64,000 bases of DNA, from positions 215,124 to 279,123 of the forward strand of contig JNKJ01000011.1 in NCBI GenBank assembly GCA_000702025.1, given 5' to 3'. The position numbers and the translations under genes are program-made. This document shows, in pieces, positions 9,462-18,995 of this stretch. The notes below the pieces were generated by a model. That model searched no databases and was not told where the DNA came from. It worked only from the letters and a program-made list of their open reading frames with translations. The DNA comes from Blautia schinkii DSM 10518. Lineage in GTDB: Bacteria; Bacillota; Clostridia; Lachnospirales; Lachnospiraceae. How positions within the stretch are numbered: the first letter of the stretch is position 1; each line of letters opens with the position of its first letter.

Positions 9462-10016
9462 TCAGCTAAAACGATATGTTCTGTAATAAAAAGCTCCGCT
9501 TCTCTCAGCAGCTTCTAGCCCAACATCTGAATCCTCAAATATAATTGTCTCTGACGGTGCTGAGCCAAAATATTGCATTGCTTTCAAAAATCCCTCGGGA
9601 TCTGGCTTAGATTTTGCGATATCATCATGTGTAAGAATCAAATCAAACAAACCAACAAGATTAAACTGACTCAATATATCAGAACAATTCTCTCTTGATG
9701 CAGTCGTCACAACAGCTGTTTTATATTCTAACTTCATCAATCTGATAATATCAACCAACCTGTTATTTAGAATTGCCTTATTAAGATGATTCTTGTAGGC
9801 ATTTTTTTTAGCTTTGTGCATTGCAGTTAAAATTTCTTTATTATTTGTAGTAATCTGCGGCAAAAATTCTAAATAGTGACGCCCATTACAGAATTGACAG
9901 TAGTATTTATAATCAATATCATATCCATACGGTGTAATTGCATCTTTATAGGCATGATAATTTACATCCTTCGTATCAAATAATGTACCATCTAAATCGA
10001 CAATAATAAGCTTCAT
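9462..10016 (-). CDS. HAD-superfamily phosphatase (phosphoglucomutase-like)
   Basis: 184 aa. HAD motif I is D-L-D-G-T-L-F-D near the N-terminus, motif II lies around V-V-T-T-A-S-R, and motifs III/IV around K-P-D-P-E-G-F and I-F-E-D-S-D-V-G. It resembles beta-phosphoglucomutase/Gph-type phosphatases and probably dephosphorylates or isomerises a small sugar phosphate. AGAGG precedes the ATG. It lies next to a nucleotidyltransferase/kinase cassette (10210-12839). I infer that the four enzymes together make or clear an activated phosphorylated precursor for capsule decoration. Confidence 0.8.
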   Translation of the reverse strand: MKLIIVDLDGTLFDTKDVNYHAYKDAITPYGYDIDYKYYCQFCNGRHYLEFLPQITTNNKEILTAMHKAKKNAYKNHLNKAILNNRLVDIIRLMKLEYKTAVVTTASRENCSDILSQFNLVGLFDLILTHDDIAKSKPDPEGFLKAMQYFGSAPSETIIFEDSDVGLEAAERSGAFYYRTYRFS

Positions 10017-10209
10017 ACTATACCTCTCATATCAACTTACTCAAAAAATTATTATTTTTCTTTGTAATAATTGCACCTACGCAATGGTTCTTGCTTTGCA
10101 ATTAAATAACTTGATATTTCATAAAATCCAAATTTTCACAAAATAAATACAATCAAAAGATATCTAAAGCAAGCAAAAGATGTAATGTTTGAACAATATC
10201 TTACTGCTT

Positions 10210-11184
10210 TCATAATTCAACTACTTTCCTATCAAGTTCCGTATCTGAAGCAATGATTTCTTTCTTTTCAGAGTACGGACAACCGTATATTATCTTAATG
10301 AATCTCAGACCTACACGTTGCAACTCTTCCAATGCAGAAATCTTGTACTCTTCATTTTCAACTGTATATCCAATAAAGGAAGCCCCCCTATCTTGCAGCA
10401 CAGCTAGTTTTTCCATATTCTGTTGAGTTAACATACCACTACTGTCAAGAATATTATCCAAGTCAATAAAGTACATCGTATAGTCCCTCTGCATATCTTT
10501 CCACAGGCGTTCATCTCCCCAATTCTCATATTCTATAGCAGAAACATAGTGAAATACTCGCCCAGAATAGCCTATCAAATAGGAAATCACATGACTAATA
10601 TACAGTTTTGATACCGGATAACTTGCATCATTTAATTTCTCATATGCCTTTACAAAATCTTCTGCTTTTTTAAATCCATATAAACCAAGGCAAATAACCT
10701 CTGATCGAACCTGCTTCTCGATAATATCTAGCAAAGTCTTTTGTTCATTCAGAATTAAAAAACTTTTATTTCTCAAATTATGTATATCGCGTTCCCATGT
10801 GTTTAAGTCAAGTCCTGCCACGAAATTCCCCTGAGGAACATATTCTGTCTTAAGATAATTATCTGCATCCTTTACTACAACGGCTCCTGTTACTCCACCC
10901 TTTCGAATTGCAAGATAAACCGTTTCTGCCGGTCCAGATGTCATTTTTTTTAGAGTAACTATCTCTATTGGAAACTTTTTGAATTCCTTATAAATAACCG
11001 AATCTGCATGATATTCATTCACGTCTTCTTCTGATAAAACAATTAAGACTCTATCATATACTTCCGTAAATACACCTTCAATACTACGTTCAATCAATAA
11101 GCTTCCCTTGGGATGTCGATATAAATATTGTGGTATCCCATTAACCATTTTTCTTCCCAAGCAAGGAACAATTAATGTACTCAT
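10210..11184 (-). CDS. GT-A-fold nucleotidyltransferase-like protein with C-terminal HAD-like domain
   Basis: 324 aa from the preferred start. The N-terminal half starts with S-T-L-I-V-P-C-L-G and has K-D-A-D-N-Y, resembling MobA/GlmU-type nucleotidyltransferases, although the usual glycine-rich G-x-G-T-R loop is replaced by C-L-G-R-K-M. The C-terminal third (M-Y-F-I-D-L-D-N-I-L-D-S-S-G, then F-I-G-Y-T-V) looks like a HAD domain. I place the start at the ATG at 11184, which overlaps the upstream stop as TAATG; the longer ORF begins inside the preceding gene. With the kinase and second nucleotidyltransferase upstream it forms a compact cassette. The substrate is unknown. Confidence 0.65.
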   Translation of the reverse strand: MSTLIVPCLGRKMVNGIPQYLYRHPKGSLLIERSIEGVFTEVYDRVLIVLSEEDVNEYHADSVIYKEFKKFPIEIVTLKKMTSGPAETVYLAIRKGGVTGAVVVKDADNYLKTEYVPQGNFVAGLDLNTWERDIHNLRNKSFLILNEQKTLLDIIEKQVRSEVICLGLYGFKKAEDFVKAYEKLNDASYPVSKLYISHVISYLIGYSGRVFHYVSAIEYENWGDERLWKDMQRDYTMYFIDLDNILDSSGMLTQQNMEKLAVLQDRGASFIGYTVENEEYKISALEELQRVGLRFIKIIYGCPYSEKKEIIASDTELDRKVVEL

Positions 11185-12059
11185 TATACCACCTCCCCGG
11201 GTTGTCCTTCCAATATTTTTATATTCTGTAAAACGCAACTTGTCTTTTCATTCAAAAAATGATTGGTAAATTCATCCTTGATATATGGATAAATACGGAT
11301 TAGTTTTTGAAGGAGAGCATAATAAATTTCAATCACATAACTAGAATCAATTTTACTAATCTTATCCAATAGCAGATCACGAAACACAATTAATCTCAGG
11401 ACGGTATTCATGCTGACATTTTTCTGAAAGCGGTAAGACCACATAACCTGAACATCTTGCAAAAGAGTGCCAATATCAAGAATCCATGAATCATAAAAAG
11501 AGTCCAAAAAATCAATAAAAAACAGACTATCGTTTTTAATGATTATATTTTCCAATGTCATATCTCCATGGCACTGCGAAGGAGATAACTTGCTCCAATC
11601 ATGTGCCTCCAACATATTCAACGCTTGGTTAACTACATCATTATCATTGGAAAGCATCTTGCGGAGTCCTGATAACTTTACGCGGAAAATATCTGTTGCT
11701 AATAGCTGTTCTTCTACTGCAGCTAATGTTTGTTTTTTAGGAGCAAGGCTACTTACTAATATCTCTACCAATCCCTTTACTTTACCAATTTCCATTGTTT
11801 TCATGTATTCGGCAAGAGTCACCCCTTGAATATATTCCATATCAAAGAAATACATGCCATCCTCTGTATATCCTTCACCCAATACTTTAGGCGCCTTAAT
11901 CGGATCACCACAAAAGGCGGCCTGTTTTTCGCTTTGGATTTTTAAACGACTGTTATATTCTCTATCCTTTGAAATCTTGCGAACGTATGCCGTTGTCTCA
12001 CCATCTTCCATCAAAAAAATTTGGCAACCAGAATGTCCGCCTAAATTATATCGATTCAC
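11184..12059 (-). CDS. APH/choline-kinase-fold small-molecule kinase
   Basis: 291 aa. The catalytic loop H-G-D-M-T-L-E-N and the metal-binding I-D-F-L-D-S place it in the aminoglycoside-phosphotransferase/choline-kinase fold. The N-lobe is short, with F-F-D-M-E-Y-I-Q-G-V at the hinge. In a polysaccharide locus such kinases phosphorylate a small alcohol, amine or sugar that is then activated by a nucleotidyltransferase, as LicA does for choline. That role is inferred from the flanking nucleotidyltransferase genes. The stop overlaps the next ATG by one base, so the two are translationally coupled. Confidence 0.75.
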   Translation of the reverse strand: MNRYNLGGHSGCQIFLMEDGETTAYVRKISKDREYNSRLKIQSEKQAAFCGDPIKAPKVLGEGYTEDGMYFFDMEYIQGVTLAEYMKTMEIGKVKGLVEILVSSLAPKKQTLAAVEEQLLATDIFRVKLSGLRKMLSNDNDVVNQALNMLEAHDWSKLSPSQCHGDMTLENIIIKNDSLFFIDFLDSFYDSWILDIGTLLQDVQVMWSYRFQKNVSMNTVLRLIVFRDLLLDKISKIDSSYVIEIYYALLQKLIRIYPYIKDEFTNHFLNEKTSCVLQNIKILEGQPGEVV

Positions 12060-12095
12060 TTTCCTTCTCTCCCTAAAATATTAAGCTTCAATCAT

Positions 12096-12839
12096 TTACT
12101 CCAACAACTTGAAGCAGTCCGATTTTTGTGCCATTTCGTACTCTACTGGTGTACCAAACGGAACATGGAAATCCACTATATAGTTTTGAATATCCAGTCT
12201 CTTTTGACACATAATATTGTAAATGCCACTAACAAAGAATTCATTGTAATTGCAATTTTTTGAATATTCTTCCGCCATTTCTCGGAACAACTGAGCATTT
12301 CGAATCATATAAGCACCACAAATCGCATAATTACTTACCACTCTCTTTTCTACTGTACCAATCACTTTCTCATTTTCATATTTAATATAACTAAATTGCG
12401 GATGATTAGATTCAAATGTAAGCAAAGCGCCATCGTAATCCCATAACCCGGTATTCATATCCTCTGCAAAAGAGCTACACGAAAACATATGATCACAATC
12501 ATTGAACAAAATCGGCTGATTATCCTGGATATTCTTCAATCCGACCAAGCAAGTCATAACCGGACCGGATTTTACTTTCTCAAATTCAACTGCCTCAATC
12601 CTAGCTGTTGGAAAGTAATTAAGTATAACCTCATCGATATGAAACTCAGCTATATGCTGCTCCAGTACAACATATGTAATATCCGCAACATCCACATATT
12701 TCTCAATGGATCGAGTTGCCCAGTATAAGAACGGTTTTTCGTTAATTTTGATCAACGGTTTAGGCATTTCAAAACCATTTTTTAGAAAGCGTGATCCCGC
12801 CCCACCCATTGGCATAATTAAATGTAACTTTTTTTTCAT
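12096..12839 (-). CDS. Sugar/alditol-phosphate nucleotidyltransferase
   Basis: About 247 aa. The N-terminal signature M-P-M-G-G-A-G-S-R-F and then M-P-K-P-L-I is the nucleotide-binding loop of RmlA/LicC-type NTP transferases; D-C-D-H-M-F is the metal-binding acidic motif. It should condense a phosphorylated substrate with NTP to give an activated donor. The ORF can open at a GTG (12845), but GGAG lies 7 nt before the ATG at 12839, which I prefer. It is first in a nucleotidyltransferase-kinase-nucleotidyltransferase/HAD cassette and lies directly downstream of an IS1182-type insertion, so transcription from the capsule promoter may be interrupted here. Confidence 0.8.
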   Translation of the reverse strand: MKKKLHLIMPMGGAGSRFLKNGFEMPKPLIKINEKPFLYWATRSIEKYVDVADITYVVLEQHIAEFHIDEVILNYFPTARIEAVEFEKVKSGPVMTCLVGLKNIQDNQPILFNDCDHMFSCSSFAEDMNTGLWDYDGALLTFESNHPQFSYIKYENEKVIGTVEKRVVSNYAICGAYMIRNAQLFREMAEEYSKNCNYNEFFVSGIYNIMCQKRLDIQNYIVDFHVPFGTPVEYEMAQKSDCFKLLE

Positions 12840-12841
12840 AC

Positions 12842-12913
12842 TCACACTCCAAGCTGTTTTTTTCGCAAAATTGTTTTAACCATCGTTTTACAAACATTCT
12901 TCGTATACCCCCC
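12842..12913 (-). pseudogene. Possible C-terminal fragment of the IS-disrupted glycosyltransferase
   Basis: Reading out of the IS end on the minus strand gives an open, lysine-rich stretch (Y-T-K-N-V-C-K-T-M-V-K) ending at a TGA at 12842. Together with the fragment at 14914-14999 it may be what is left of one GT2 gene whose middle was lost. The fragment is too short to prove this. Confidence 0.35.
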
Positions 12914-14913
12914 AGACTGTCCGAAAACCTTATTTTTGAGCATAAAATTAGCCTCTTTCTTTCCTCTGTGTCATTGAAAACTGAATAAAACACACATTTT
13001 GAAAGAAATGAGGCTTATGCTCCTGCCATTATCTCCATCATTTTTCTGAATCCCAGGAGATTTTTAGCTCTTTCTATATTGTATCCCAGGCAAAAGAGCG
13101 CAAATTCACCTGCCACCTTCCGCAACCCTCTCAATAAGAAATAGGTGGCTCCCATCGCTCTCTTTATCGTTCCAAACGGATGCTCTGACAGGCACATCCT
13201 TTGGGACATTTTTACCATGCTCGGCTTAAAAAGGAATCTCACGACCTTTACTTTTTCAAAACGGATCTTTGGCTCCTGTTTTTCCTTGGCTTCTTCCTAT
13301 TCCTCTGCCTTCTGCCATTCCCTGCACGGCTTCTCAAGGCTGTCCTTGGTGAAATCAACCTCTTTCCATTCGCCCTTCCCTTTAAAGCATTTCTTCCTGT
13401 TGCTGCAATGCCTGCAGGCATTCTTATTGGCATACCGGATATTCCCGTTCTTCTTGATGCATTTCTGTCTCAGTATCTCTCCTGACGGACAGTACACCAG
13501 GTTCCTTTCCGGATCCCTTATGAAATACCCCTCTTTCGCACGCTCCTGCATCTCCTCGGGTGTTCCATATATGGAGGACAGAACCGCCCCTTCCTCCTGC
13601 ACATTCTTGACTTTTCGGCGTACCTCTTCTATCTTTATGTCTGAAATCACATCTTTGTATGCCTCCGGTACTTTTCCTGCATGCAGGCTCTTCCTCAGCT
13701 CCTCCGGCTCTGTGCTCCCTGTATCTGGCCCAGCCTCCTCATATGCGATCTCCAGTCCGTACCCGTCCTTCCCATCGTTCATTATCACATGGGGGATAAT
13801 GCCATTCTCAAGGCACCGGATCATGTCTTCCGTGTCTTCGTAGCCTTTATCCGCCACTGCCTCCAGTATCTCCCCTGATGTCTCTTCCCTGATGCCTTCC
13901 ATGGTCGTGTACAGCAGCCCATGGTCTGTCACCTGGTTCGTCATTTCAAAGTCCCGGATCAGGTGTGTCTCAGAATCTACCGCCGTCTGTGGATTATATG
14001 ACATCGCAAAGCCGTTCTTGGTCTTCATCAGCCTTGCATCCGCATCTGTCAATGACAGCTGTGATGCCCCTGTCTCTTCCATCAGCTTCTGATAGGATCC
14101 ATATTTCTCCAGACGCTCCTTTGTTTCTTTTAACTTCGCCTCCACAACTTCTCTGGTAAGCTCCCCCGGTGTCCCTTCCTCATCTTCCTGCTCATCCATT
14201 TCCTTCAGTATCCTCAGGTACTCGTCTGTATGGGCATTCAGCCATCGGATCCGGTCATCCAGCTTATTCTTCGTGAAATTCCTGTCCTTCGCATTGTCCG
14301 CCTGGTACTTGCTCCCGTCAATGGACACGAACCCCCATTCCACCGCACTGGATATCTTACGGTTGAATTCATGGAAAATGCCTTTCAGGCTGTCTATGTT
14401 CTCTTTCCTGAAATCTGAGATGGTGCGGAAGTCTGGCTCCACTCCCCCGATCATCCACTTTACTTCCAGGTTCACCCCACAGCTCTCCGCAAGCTTGCGG
14501 GAGGAGCGGATACCTTTACGGCTTCCATATATGTAGAGCTTCAGCATTCCCTTCGGGTCATAGGATGGCCTGCCTTCTTTCGCACATTCCTTTATCCTAT
14601 ATTGCGATAGATCCAGGCTGTCCACAAAAGCATCGATCAGCCTGGCGATACTCTCTGGCGCCACGAAAGAATCCCAGGAACACAGCATCATCTGATTGCG
14701 GTTAAAAATTGGCACATATGGCATGATACTTCACCTCTGGATACATTTTTTCCAATATCCATTATACTATATCCAGGGCTGGAAATCATTATTTAGTGTG
14801 TGCTTTATTCAGTTTTCAATGTACAGGTATCTATGTCAAACATCCTTATATGGATGGTTTAACCTCATTGTTTTATTGCCGGTTAGTCACTTACTGTAGT
14901 TTTCGGACAGTCT
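12914..14913 (-). mobile_element. IS1182-family-like insertion sequence, about 2.0 kb
   Basis: Fifteen-base terminal inverted repeats match exactly: AGACTGTCCGAAAAC at 12914-12928 and its complement at 14899-14913. Between them lies one transposase gene on the minus strand. Both ends are flanked by C-runs (six at the left, five at the right), consistent with insertion into a G/C tract and a short target duplication. The element is inserted in a GT2 gene of the capsule operon. The transposase has an in-frame amber codon, so this copy may be inactive. Confidence 0.85.
13015..14724 (-). pseudogene. IS1182-type DDE transposase with in-frame TAG
   Basis: The 475-aa front part has the family start (F-N-R-N-Q-M-M-L, then D-L-S-Q-Y and a DUF772-like segment Y-D-P-K-G-M-L-K-L-Y-I-Y-G), the catalytic V-S-I-D-G-S-K and A-D-K-G-Y-E-D. 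An amber TAG at 13297-13299 stops it. The same frame then continues through a lysine-rich linker into the conserved C-terminus (13015-13242, including G-T-I-K-R-A-M-G and F-A-L-F-C-L-G-Y-N-I). Because the frame is unchanged across the stop, this is a point nonsense mutation rather than a frameshift. Read-through could still yield a full protein of about 569 aa. Confidence 0.85.
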
Positions 14914-14999
14914 CCCCCAAGGATACTATTCAGTGTTTTTTCTATTGTTTTTTCCGCATTATATGCAGGTACAATGACTGATACTTTATATCTTCCCAT
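14914..14999 (-). pseudogene. N-terminal stub of a GT2 glycosyltransferase, truncated by the IS
   Basis: An ATG at 14999 starts M-G-R-Y-K-V-S-V-I-V-P-A-Y-N-A, a clear family-2 glycosyltransferase N-terminus. After about 29 codons, at a run of five G, it enters the inverted repeat of the IS1182-type element. The start overlaps the end of the preceding gene (stop at 14986), the normal operon arrangement. The catalytic acidic motif is lost, so the product is inactive. Confidence 0.8.
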
Positions 15000-16218
15000 C
15001 TCTCAACCACTCCGCTTGTTTTTCCTCCAATTGTTTCAGCAGATTCTGTGCTACAACATCTCCATTGAAATTAGCTCTTACATAGTCGCAGCCAGTTTTA
15101 GCAATCTTCTCAAGTTCAACTTGATGCTCATCCATTTGATAATATTCAATAACACGTTTTAAATCTTCTTTTGTTCCGTCATAAATAATATAATGGACAC
15201 CAGGAATCAAGCCCCAATCTCTGTAAGCAGGAATATCTAAGCCGATATATGCGCACCCACAAGCCATTCCTTCAACAAACCCAATGCCAGGAATTCCCAG
15301 AACTTCTTCACCAACAATACACATCTTGTAGCTGTTGAAAGCTTCAACCATATCGAATGAATAGTATTTTTCCTGCCTTCCAACATGAATCCGATTATAA
15401 ACTTTTTTATATATCTTAACAGGAAAAAAATCTGTGTCATTCACTTTCTTTCCTTCATTATCTTCCAGATAATCACTGCTTGTGCAGTAAATTGTATTTT
15501 TAAAATACTCAGGATTATCTTTAATCTGCTTTCTGGTTGGCTGATTACAAGAGTCACCATAGGTATTTAAAAACTCATTATGAACTTTATAAGTGATTGT
15601 TCCAGTAGCAAATGCCATATTCATTCTTTTATTAAAAGGAACTTTGTCTTGAAAACGTTTAGCATATACAAACGGATGCGTTATCCAAGGCTTGTTCGTA
15701 TGATAGTAACGGCGATATAGTTCGCAATTTGTTTCCAAATTCACCTCACCGAACAGGCAGTTCACATTAGCTTTGTTGATTTCATCACTTTCACCTTCTT
15801 TACCATGAAAATGAAGCATACTCAAAGCTTTAAAAGCATAGACACCATTCATCCCTCGATAATTATCTGAACAAACATTATAGAGAATCACCAAATCATC
15901 CTGTTTAATTTCTGAAACACTTTTTAAAACTGTAATTTTATTCATATCAATACCATTGACCTTCATAGTCTTTCTATTTTCAGCAAAACGAAAAAAATTC
16001 AATACCTTCATCAACGCATCATTATTATTTCTCAGCCACGAAAATCCTCTATCATTGATATAGTTACAAATTTCATACTCAGGATGGTCTACCAAATAAT
16101 TCATTATATATCCATGCTTTAATGCTAAAGAAAATTTAAATAGGTAAACCGAGGCAGTCTTAACCAACATCCAATCAGAATGCAAATTCACAAATACAAT
16201 TCGTTTTCTTTCTCTCAT
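14986..16218 (-). CDS. Group-1-like (GT-B fold) glycosyltransferase
   Basis: 410 aa. The C-terminal part has the GT-B donor-site pattern G-I-P-G-I-G-F-V-E-G-M-A-C-G-C-A-Y-I-G, with the usual E then a small/hydrophobic run, followed by a helix ending in A-N-F-N-G-D-V-V-A. The N-terminus (K-R-I-V-F-V-N-L-H-S-D-W) is unlike typical GT4 enzymes, so the exact family is uncertain. The start ATG overlaps the upstream stop as ATGA. It probably transfers a sugar to the repeat unit in the cytoplasm. Confidence 0.7.
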   Translation of the reverse strand: MRERKRIVFVNLHSDWMLVKTASVYLFKFSLALKHGYIMNYLVDHPEYEICNYINDRGFSWLRNNNDALMKVLNFFRFAENRKTMKVNGIDMNKITVLKSVSEIKQDDLVILYNVCSDNYRGMNGVYAFKALSMLHFHGKEGESDEINKANVNCLFGEVNLETNCELYRRYYHTNKPWITHPFVYAKRFQDKVPFNKRMNMAFATGTITYKVHNEFLNTYGDSCNQPTRKQIKDNPEYFKNTIYCTSSDYLEDNEGKKVNDTDFFPVKIYKKVYNRIHVGRQEKYYSFDMVEAFNSYKMCIVGEEVLGIPGIGFVEGMACGCAYIGLDIPAYRDWGLIPGVHYIIYDGTKEDLKRVIEYYQMDEHQVELEKIAKTGCDYVRANFNGDVVAQNLLKQLEEKQAEWLRDGKI

Positions 16219-17329
16219 GATTCAAACAAGTCCTCCATTTCCTGTACCATATGGTCTATACTATACTTTTCAAGCTTTATAGGATCAACTGTTAGCACTA
16301 TTTTCTCATTCAAAACATCATTGAGTTTTTGCGCCCAAAAAGCGGCTGACTCTTCCAACGGAAGATATAGAGTGGATCCACAATTTGCTTCCGCAGGTGT
16401 TGTTGTTGATGTAACACAGGGCAATCCCGCTGCTTGTGCTTCAATTAAAACAATTCCAAGACCTTCAAAGTTGCTCGGGAGAAAAAATACATCTACACAA
16501 CGGAGAATTTCCGGAACATCTGATCTGGCACCCAGCATATGTATACGCTCAGCAATACCATAGGTATTAATTCTGTCAAATACCTGTTCTTCCATATCTC
16601 CGATTCCAATCCAAACAAAGTCGCAATCATCACGAATTTTGAATAATTCATTCATGACATCAACAATAAAAATTGGATTTTTTTGAAATGTGATTCTTCC
16701 AATTGTACTGATATTATATTTTTTCCGAAGTCCCAACTTTTTTTCTTTTCATCAAAATTACAAGATCGCCGAAATTCCGAAAAATCGATACCATTATGAA
16801 CTACTTTGGAATATTTATCACTTTTCCATTTTTGATGAAAAAGGAAATCCATTGCTATTTCGGAACATCCGCCTCTACGATTGGAAAAATTCCAACACAA
16901 CCATCTCATTAAGGTCTGGTACAATGTTACACACAGTTTCCTACCGACCTGAAGCTCTTTCTCTTGCTTGGAATTATGAGAATGGCACTCACGGACTGGA
17001 ACACCCGCCAACCAGGAGATAAATAGGTTTGGTCCATTAAATAAATCTATGTTTGTTTGAAAAATATCATACCTTTCTTTTCTTAACTCTTTATATAGCA
17101 ATAATAGATGCCTTAATTTTTCCTTTATGTTTTTGAATGAACATGTCCATATAATGCGAACACCTGTAGTTTTCAAATCATTTAGTTTCGGCCCTGGCTT
17201 TTTAGGGTCCATAGAAAGAACAACTGTCACACTATAGCCATCTTTCATTAATCCCTCGCACATATTTATCACAAATGTATCTGTTCCACCAAAACTTAAA
17301 CTATTTTGCAATATACATACTTTTCTCAT
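16215..17329 (-). pseudogene. GT4 glycosyltransferase, frameshifted at an A7 tract
   Basis: Two overlapping frames encode one GT4 enzyme. The front (start 17329, AGGTG box before the ATG) has N-S-L-S-F-G-G-T-D-T-F, the acceptor-side loop, and H-N-G-I-D. The rear (16215-16736) has I-G-R-I-T-F-Q-K-N-P and the E-x7-E donor motif (S-N-F-E-G-L-G-I-V-L-I-E-A). The break is at an A7 run (plus-strand T 16738-16744); one extra A gives a continuous protein of about 371 aa, the normal length. It could be a true mutation, slippage-tolerant expression or an assembly error. Confidence 0.85.
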
Positions 17330-17340
17330 AAAACTCACCT

Positions 17341-18414
17341 TTACCAAAACTTAAATTGATACGGCACGAACCCCATTCCACTTGAAGCAGTCGGACTTGC
17401 TATCAAAAAAATTACAACAACATATATAAAAATCAACAACTTAGCTATTTTTTTGCTATTATCATTAAATAGAAATATACACTGTGGAATTAGAAATACT
17501 TGTACCATTAGAAAATACTCACCAATTCTCTTTGCAAACGCATTAGAAAATCCGAGATACTGACAAATTGCACCGACCGCCATCATCATGATTAGCAAGT
17601 CATTTCTCTTATCGATAGCAATGAGTTCTGTTCTAAAAATAAAAAAAATAATAGTAATTAAAGAATAAAGCCAAAATGTTCTATTTCTTCCTTCAACGGC
17701 ATCAACGGCGTAAGTTTCATATCTGCCATTCATAACATTTCCTAATACCCATTGCAAATTCATGATAATAAATAGACACCCCACAACAATCAGCACTTTT
17801 TTGAGTGTACTTAAATCCCCTCCATCATTTATGAAAAAATATACTAATAAAAATACAATAGCCGTTGAATGAAATAAAAATGCTACTGCTACGAATAAAA
17901 CAAATCTAATTGGTTTTCTTTCATAAACAAACTTCAACGAAAACATTAAAAAGCCTAATGCAATGCCCTGTTTGCATGCAGAAAGAGAAAAAATAAATGG
18001 ACTAAACATATAGATAAATATAATCATTTGCTGGATATCCACATCATTCCATTCTCTCAGTATATATGAAATACCAGGAATCAATGATAGAATCGCTAAA
18101 ATCATCAGATATGCTCGTTCCGAGTTAAACACTGTTGCAATTTTAGTGATTAAATAGAATGCTATAGGATCCCCAGTTTCATATCCTGCAATAATAGACT
18201 CATACGTTATATCAAATGAATTATCATAATTCAAAACATAACTACCATAGTCATAACCAATATTATACCTAAATGTTGCTAAAAAAACAGGTGGGATAAT
18301 GACTAAAAAGAGCTTAATAACATTGTTCTTTATATTCATCCTACATATCAGTCCTGAAAGACCAAAAGTCCCAACATAAAATAGTATACTTCCTACAACA
18401 GACAATTGCCCCAT
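17341..18414 (-). CDS. EpsG-like / Wzy polysaccharide polymerase
   Basis: 357 aa with about ten membrane segments and the EpsG-family landmarks F-R-Y-N-I-G-Y-D-Y-G-S-Y near the N-terminus, A-C-K-Q-G-I-A-L-G-F and F-H-S-T-A-I-V-F in the middle. It polymerises flipped repeat units at the outer membrane face, taking substrate from the Wzx protein encoded at 2294-3847. It is the only polymerase candidate in the window. The frameshifted GT4 follows 11 bp downstream. Confidence 0.85.
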   Translation of the reverse strand: MGQLSVVGSILFYVGTFGLSGLICRMNIKNNVIKLFLVIIPPVFLATFRYNIGYDYGSYVLNYDNSFDITYESIIAGYETGDPIAFYLITKIATVFNSERAYLMILAILSLIPGISYILREWNDVDIQQMIIFIYMFSPFIFSLSACKQGIALGFLMFSLKFVYERKPIRFVLFVAVAFLFHSTAIVFLLVYFFINDGGDLSTLKKVLIVVGCLFIIMNLQWVLGNVMNGRYETYAVDAVEGRNRTFWLYSLITIIFFIFRTELIAIDKRNDLLIMMMAVGAICQYLGFSNAFAKRIGEYFLMVQVFLIPQCIFLFNDNSKKIAKLLIFIYVVVIFLIASPTASSGMGFVPYQFKFW

Positions 18415-18443
18415 CCATTTCCCTCCCTTGTATATCGATTTTG

Positions 18444-18995
18444 CTAAAGCTTTTTAATCATTTGCACCGGAATACCTCCATACAAAGCACCACTTTCCTT
18501 AAGATCCTTATTGACCAGAGACATACTACTAATCTTAATATTATCAGCAATTTGAACCTTACCGATAACTTTTGCTCCCACACCAATAGAGATACTGTTC
18601 GCTAGAATTGGAGCATCCAATGGTCCAAAGTCCGAACCTTTATTCCCAATACAATTATTGCCATACAATTCGCAATCATCACCTATAATTGCCCCACCAT
18701 TAACCACAATATTATTATGATAAATTCTTATTCTTCTGCCAAATTCATTTGGTCCCAGTTCAATTCCTAATTTTTCGCCAAGAATATTCTTCTTTCTTGT
18801 ATAATAAAAACAAAGAACTATTTTTAATATTGAATTACAATTCAAAGAATAGTATCCCGCTTTGCGTGCAACAATTATGTATTTTCCTCTTTGATATACC
18901 GGATTATGCGTCATCATTCTATATATTCTTTTAAACCATTCACCATAATAGTATTCTTTATCTTCGGCAATTGCTATTTTCAAAAATTGGTTCAT
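18444..18995 (-). CDS. Left-handed beta-helix acyltransferase (serine acetyltransferase-like)
   Basis: 183 aa. The C-terminal two thirds show hexapeptide-repeat character (I-V-V-N-G-G-A-I-I-G-D-D-C, then I-S-I-G-V-G-A-K-V-I-G-K-V-Q-I) and end with the family-typical Y-G-G-I-P-V-Q-M-I-K. These enzymes acetylate sugars with acetyl-CoA as soluble trimers. The start overlaps the upstream GT2 stop as ATGA with a GGAG box inside that gene. The substrate is likely a capsule sugar. Confidence 0.82.
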   Translation of the reverse strand: MNQFLKIAIAEDKEYYYGEWFKRIYRMMTHNPVYQRGKYIIVARKAGYYSLNCNSILKIVLCFYYTRKKNILGEKLGIELGPNEFGRRIRIYHNNIVVNGGAIIGDDCELYGNNCIGNKGSDFGPLDAPILANSISIGVGAKVIGKVQIADNIKISSMSLVNKDLKESGALYGGIPVQMIKKL

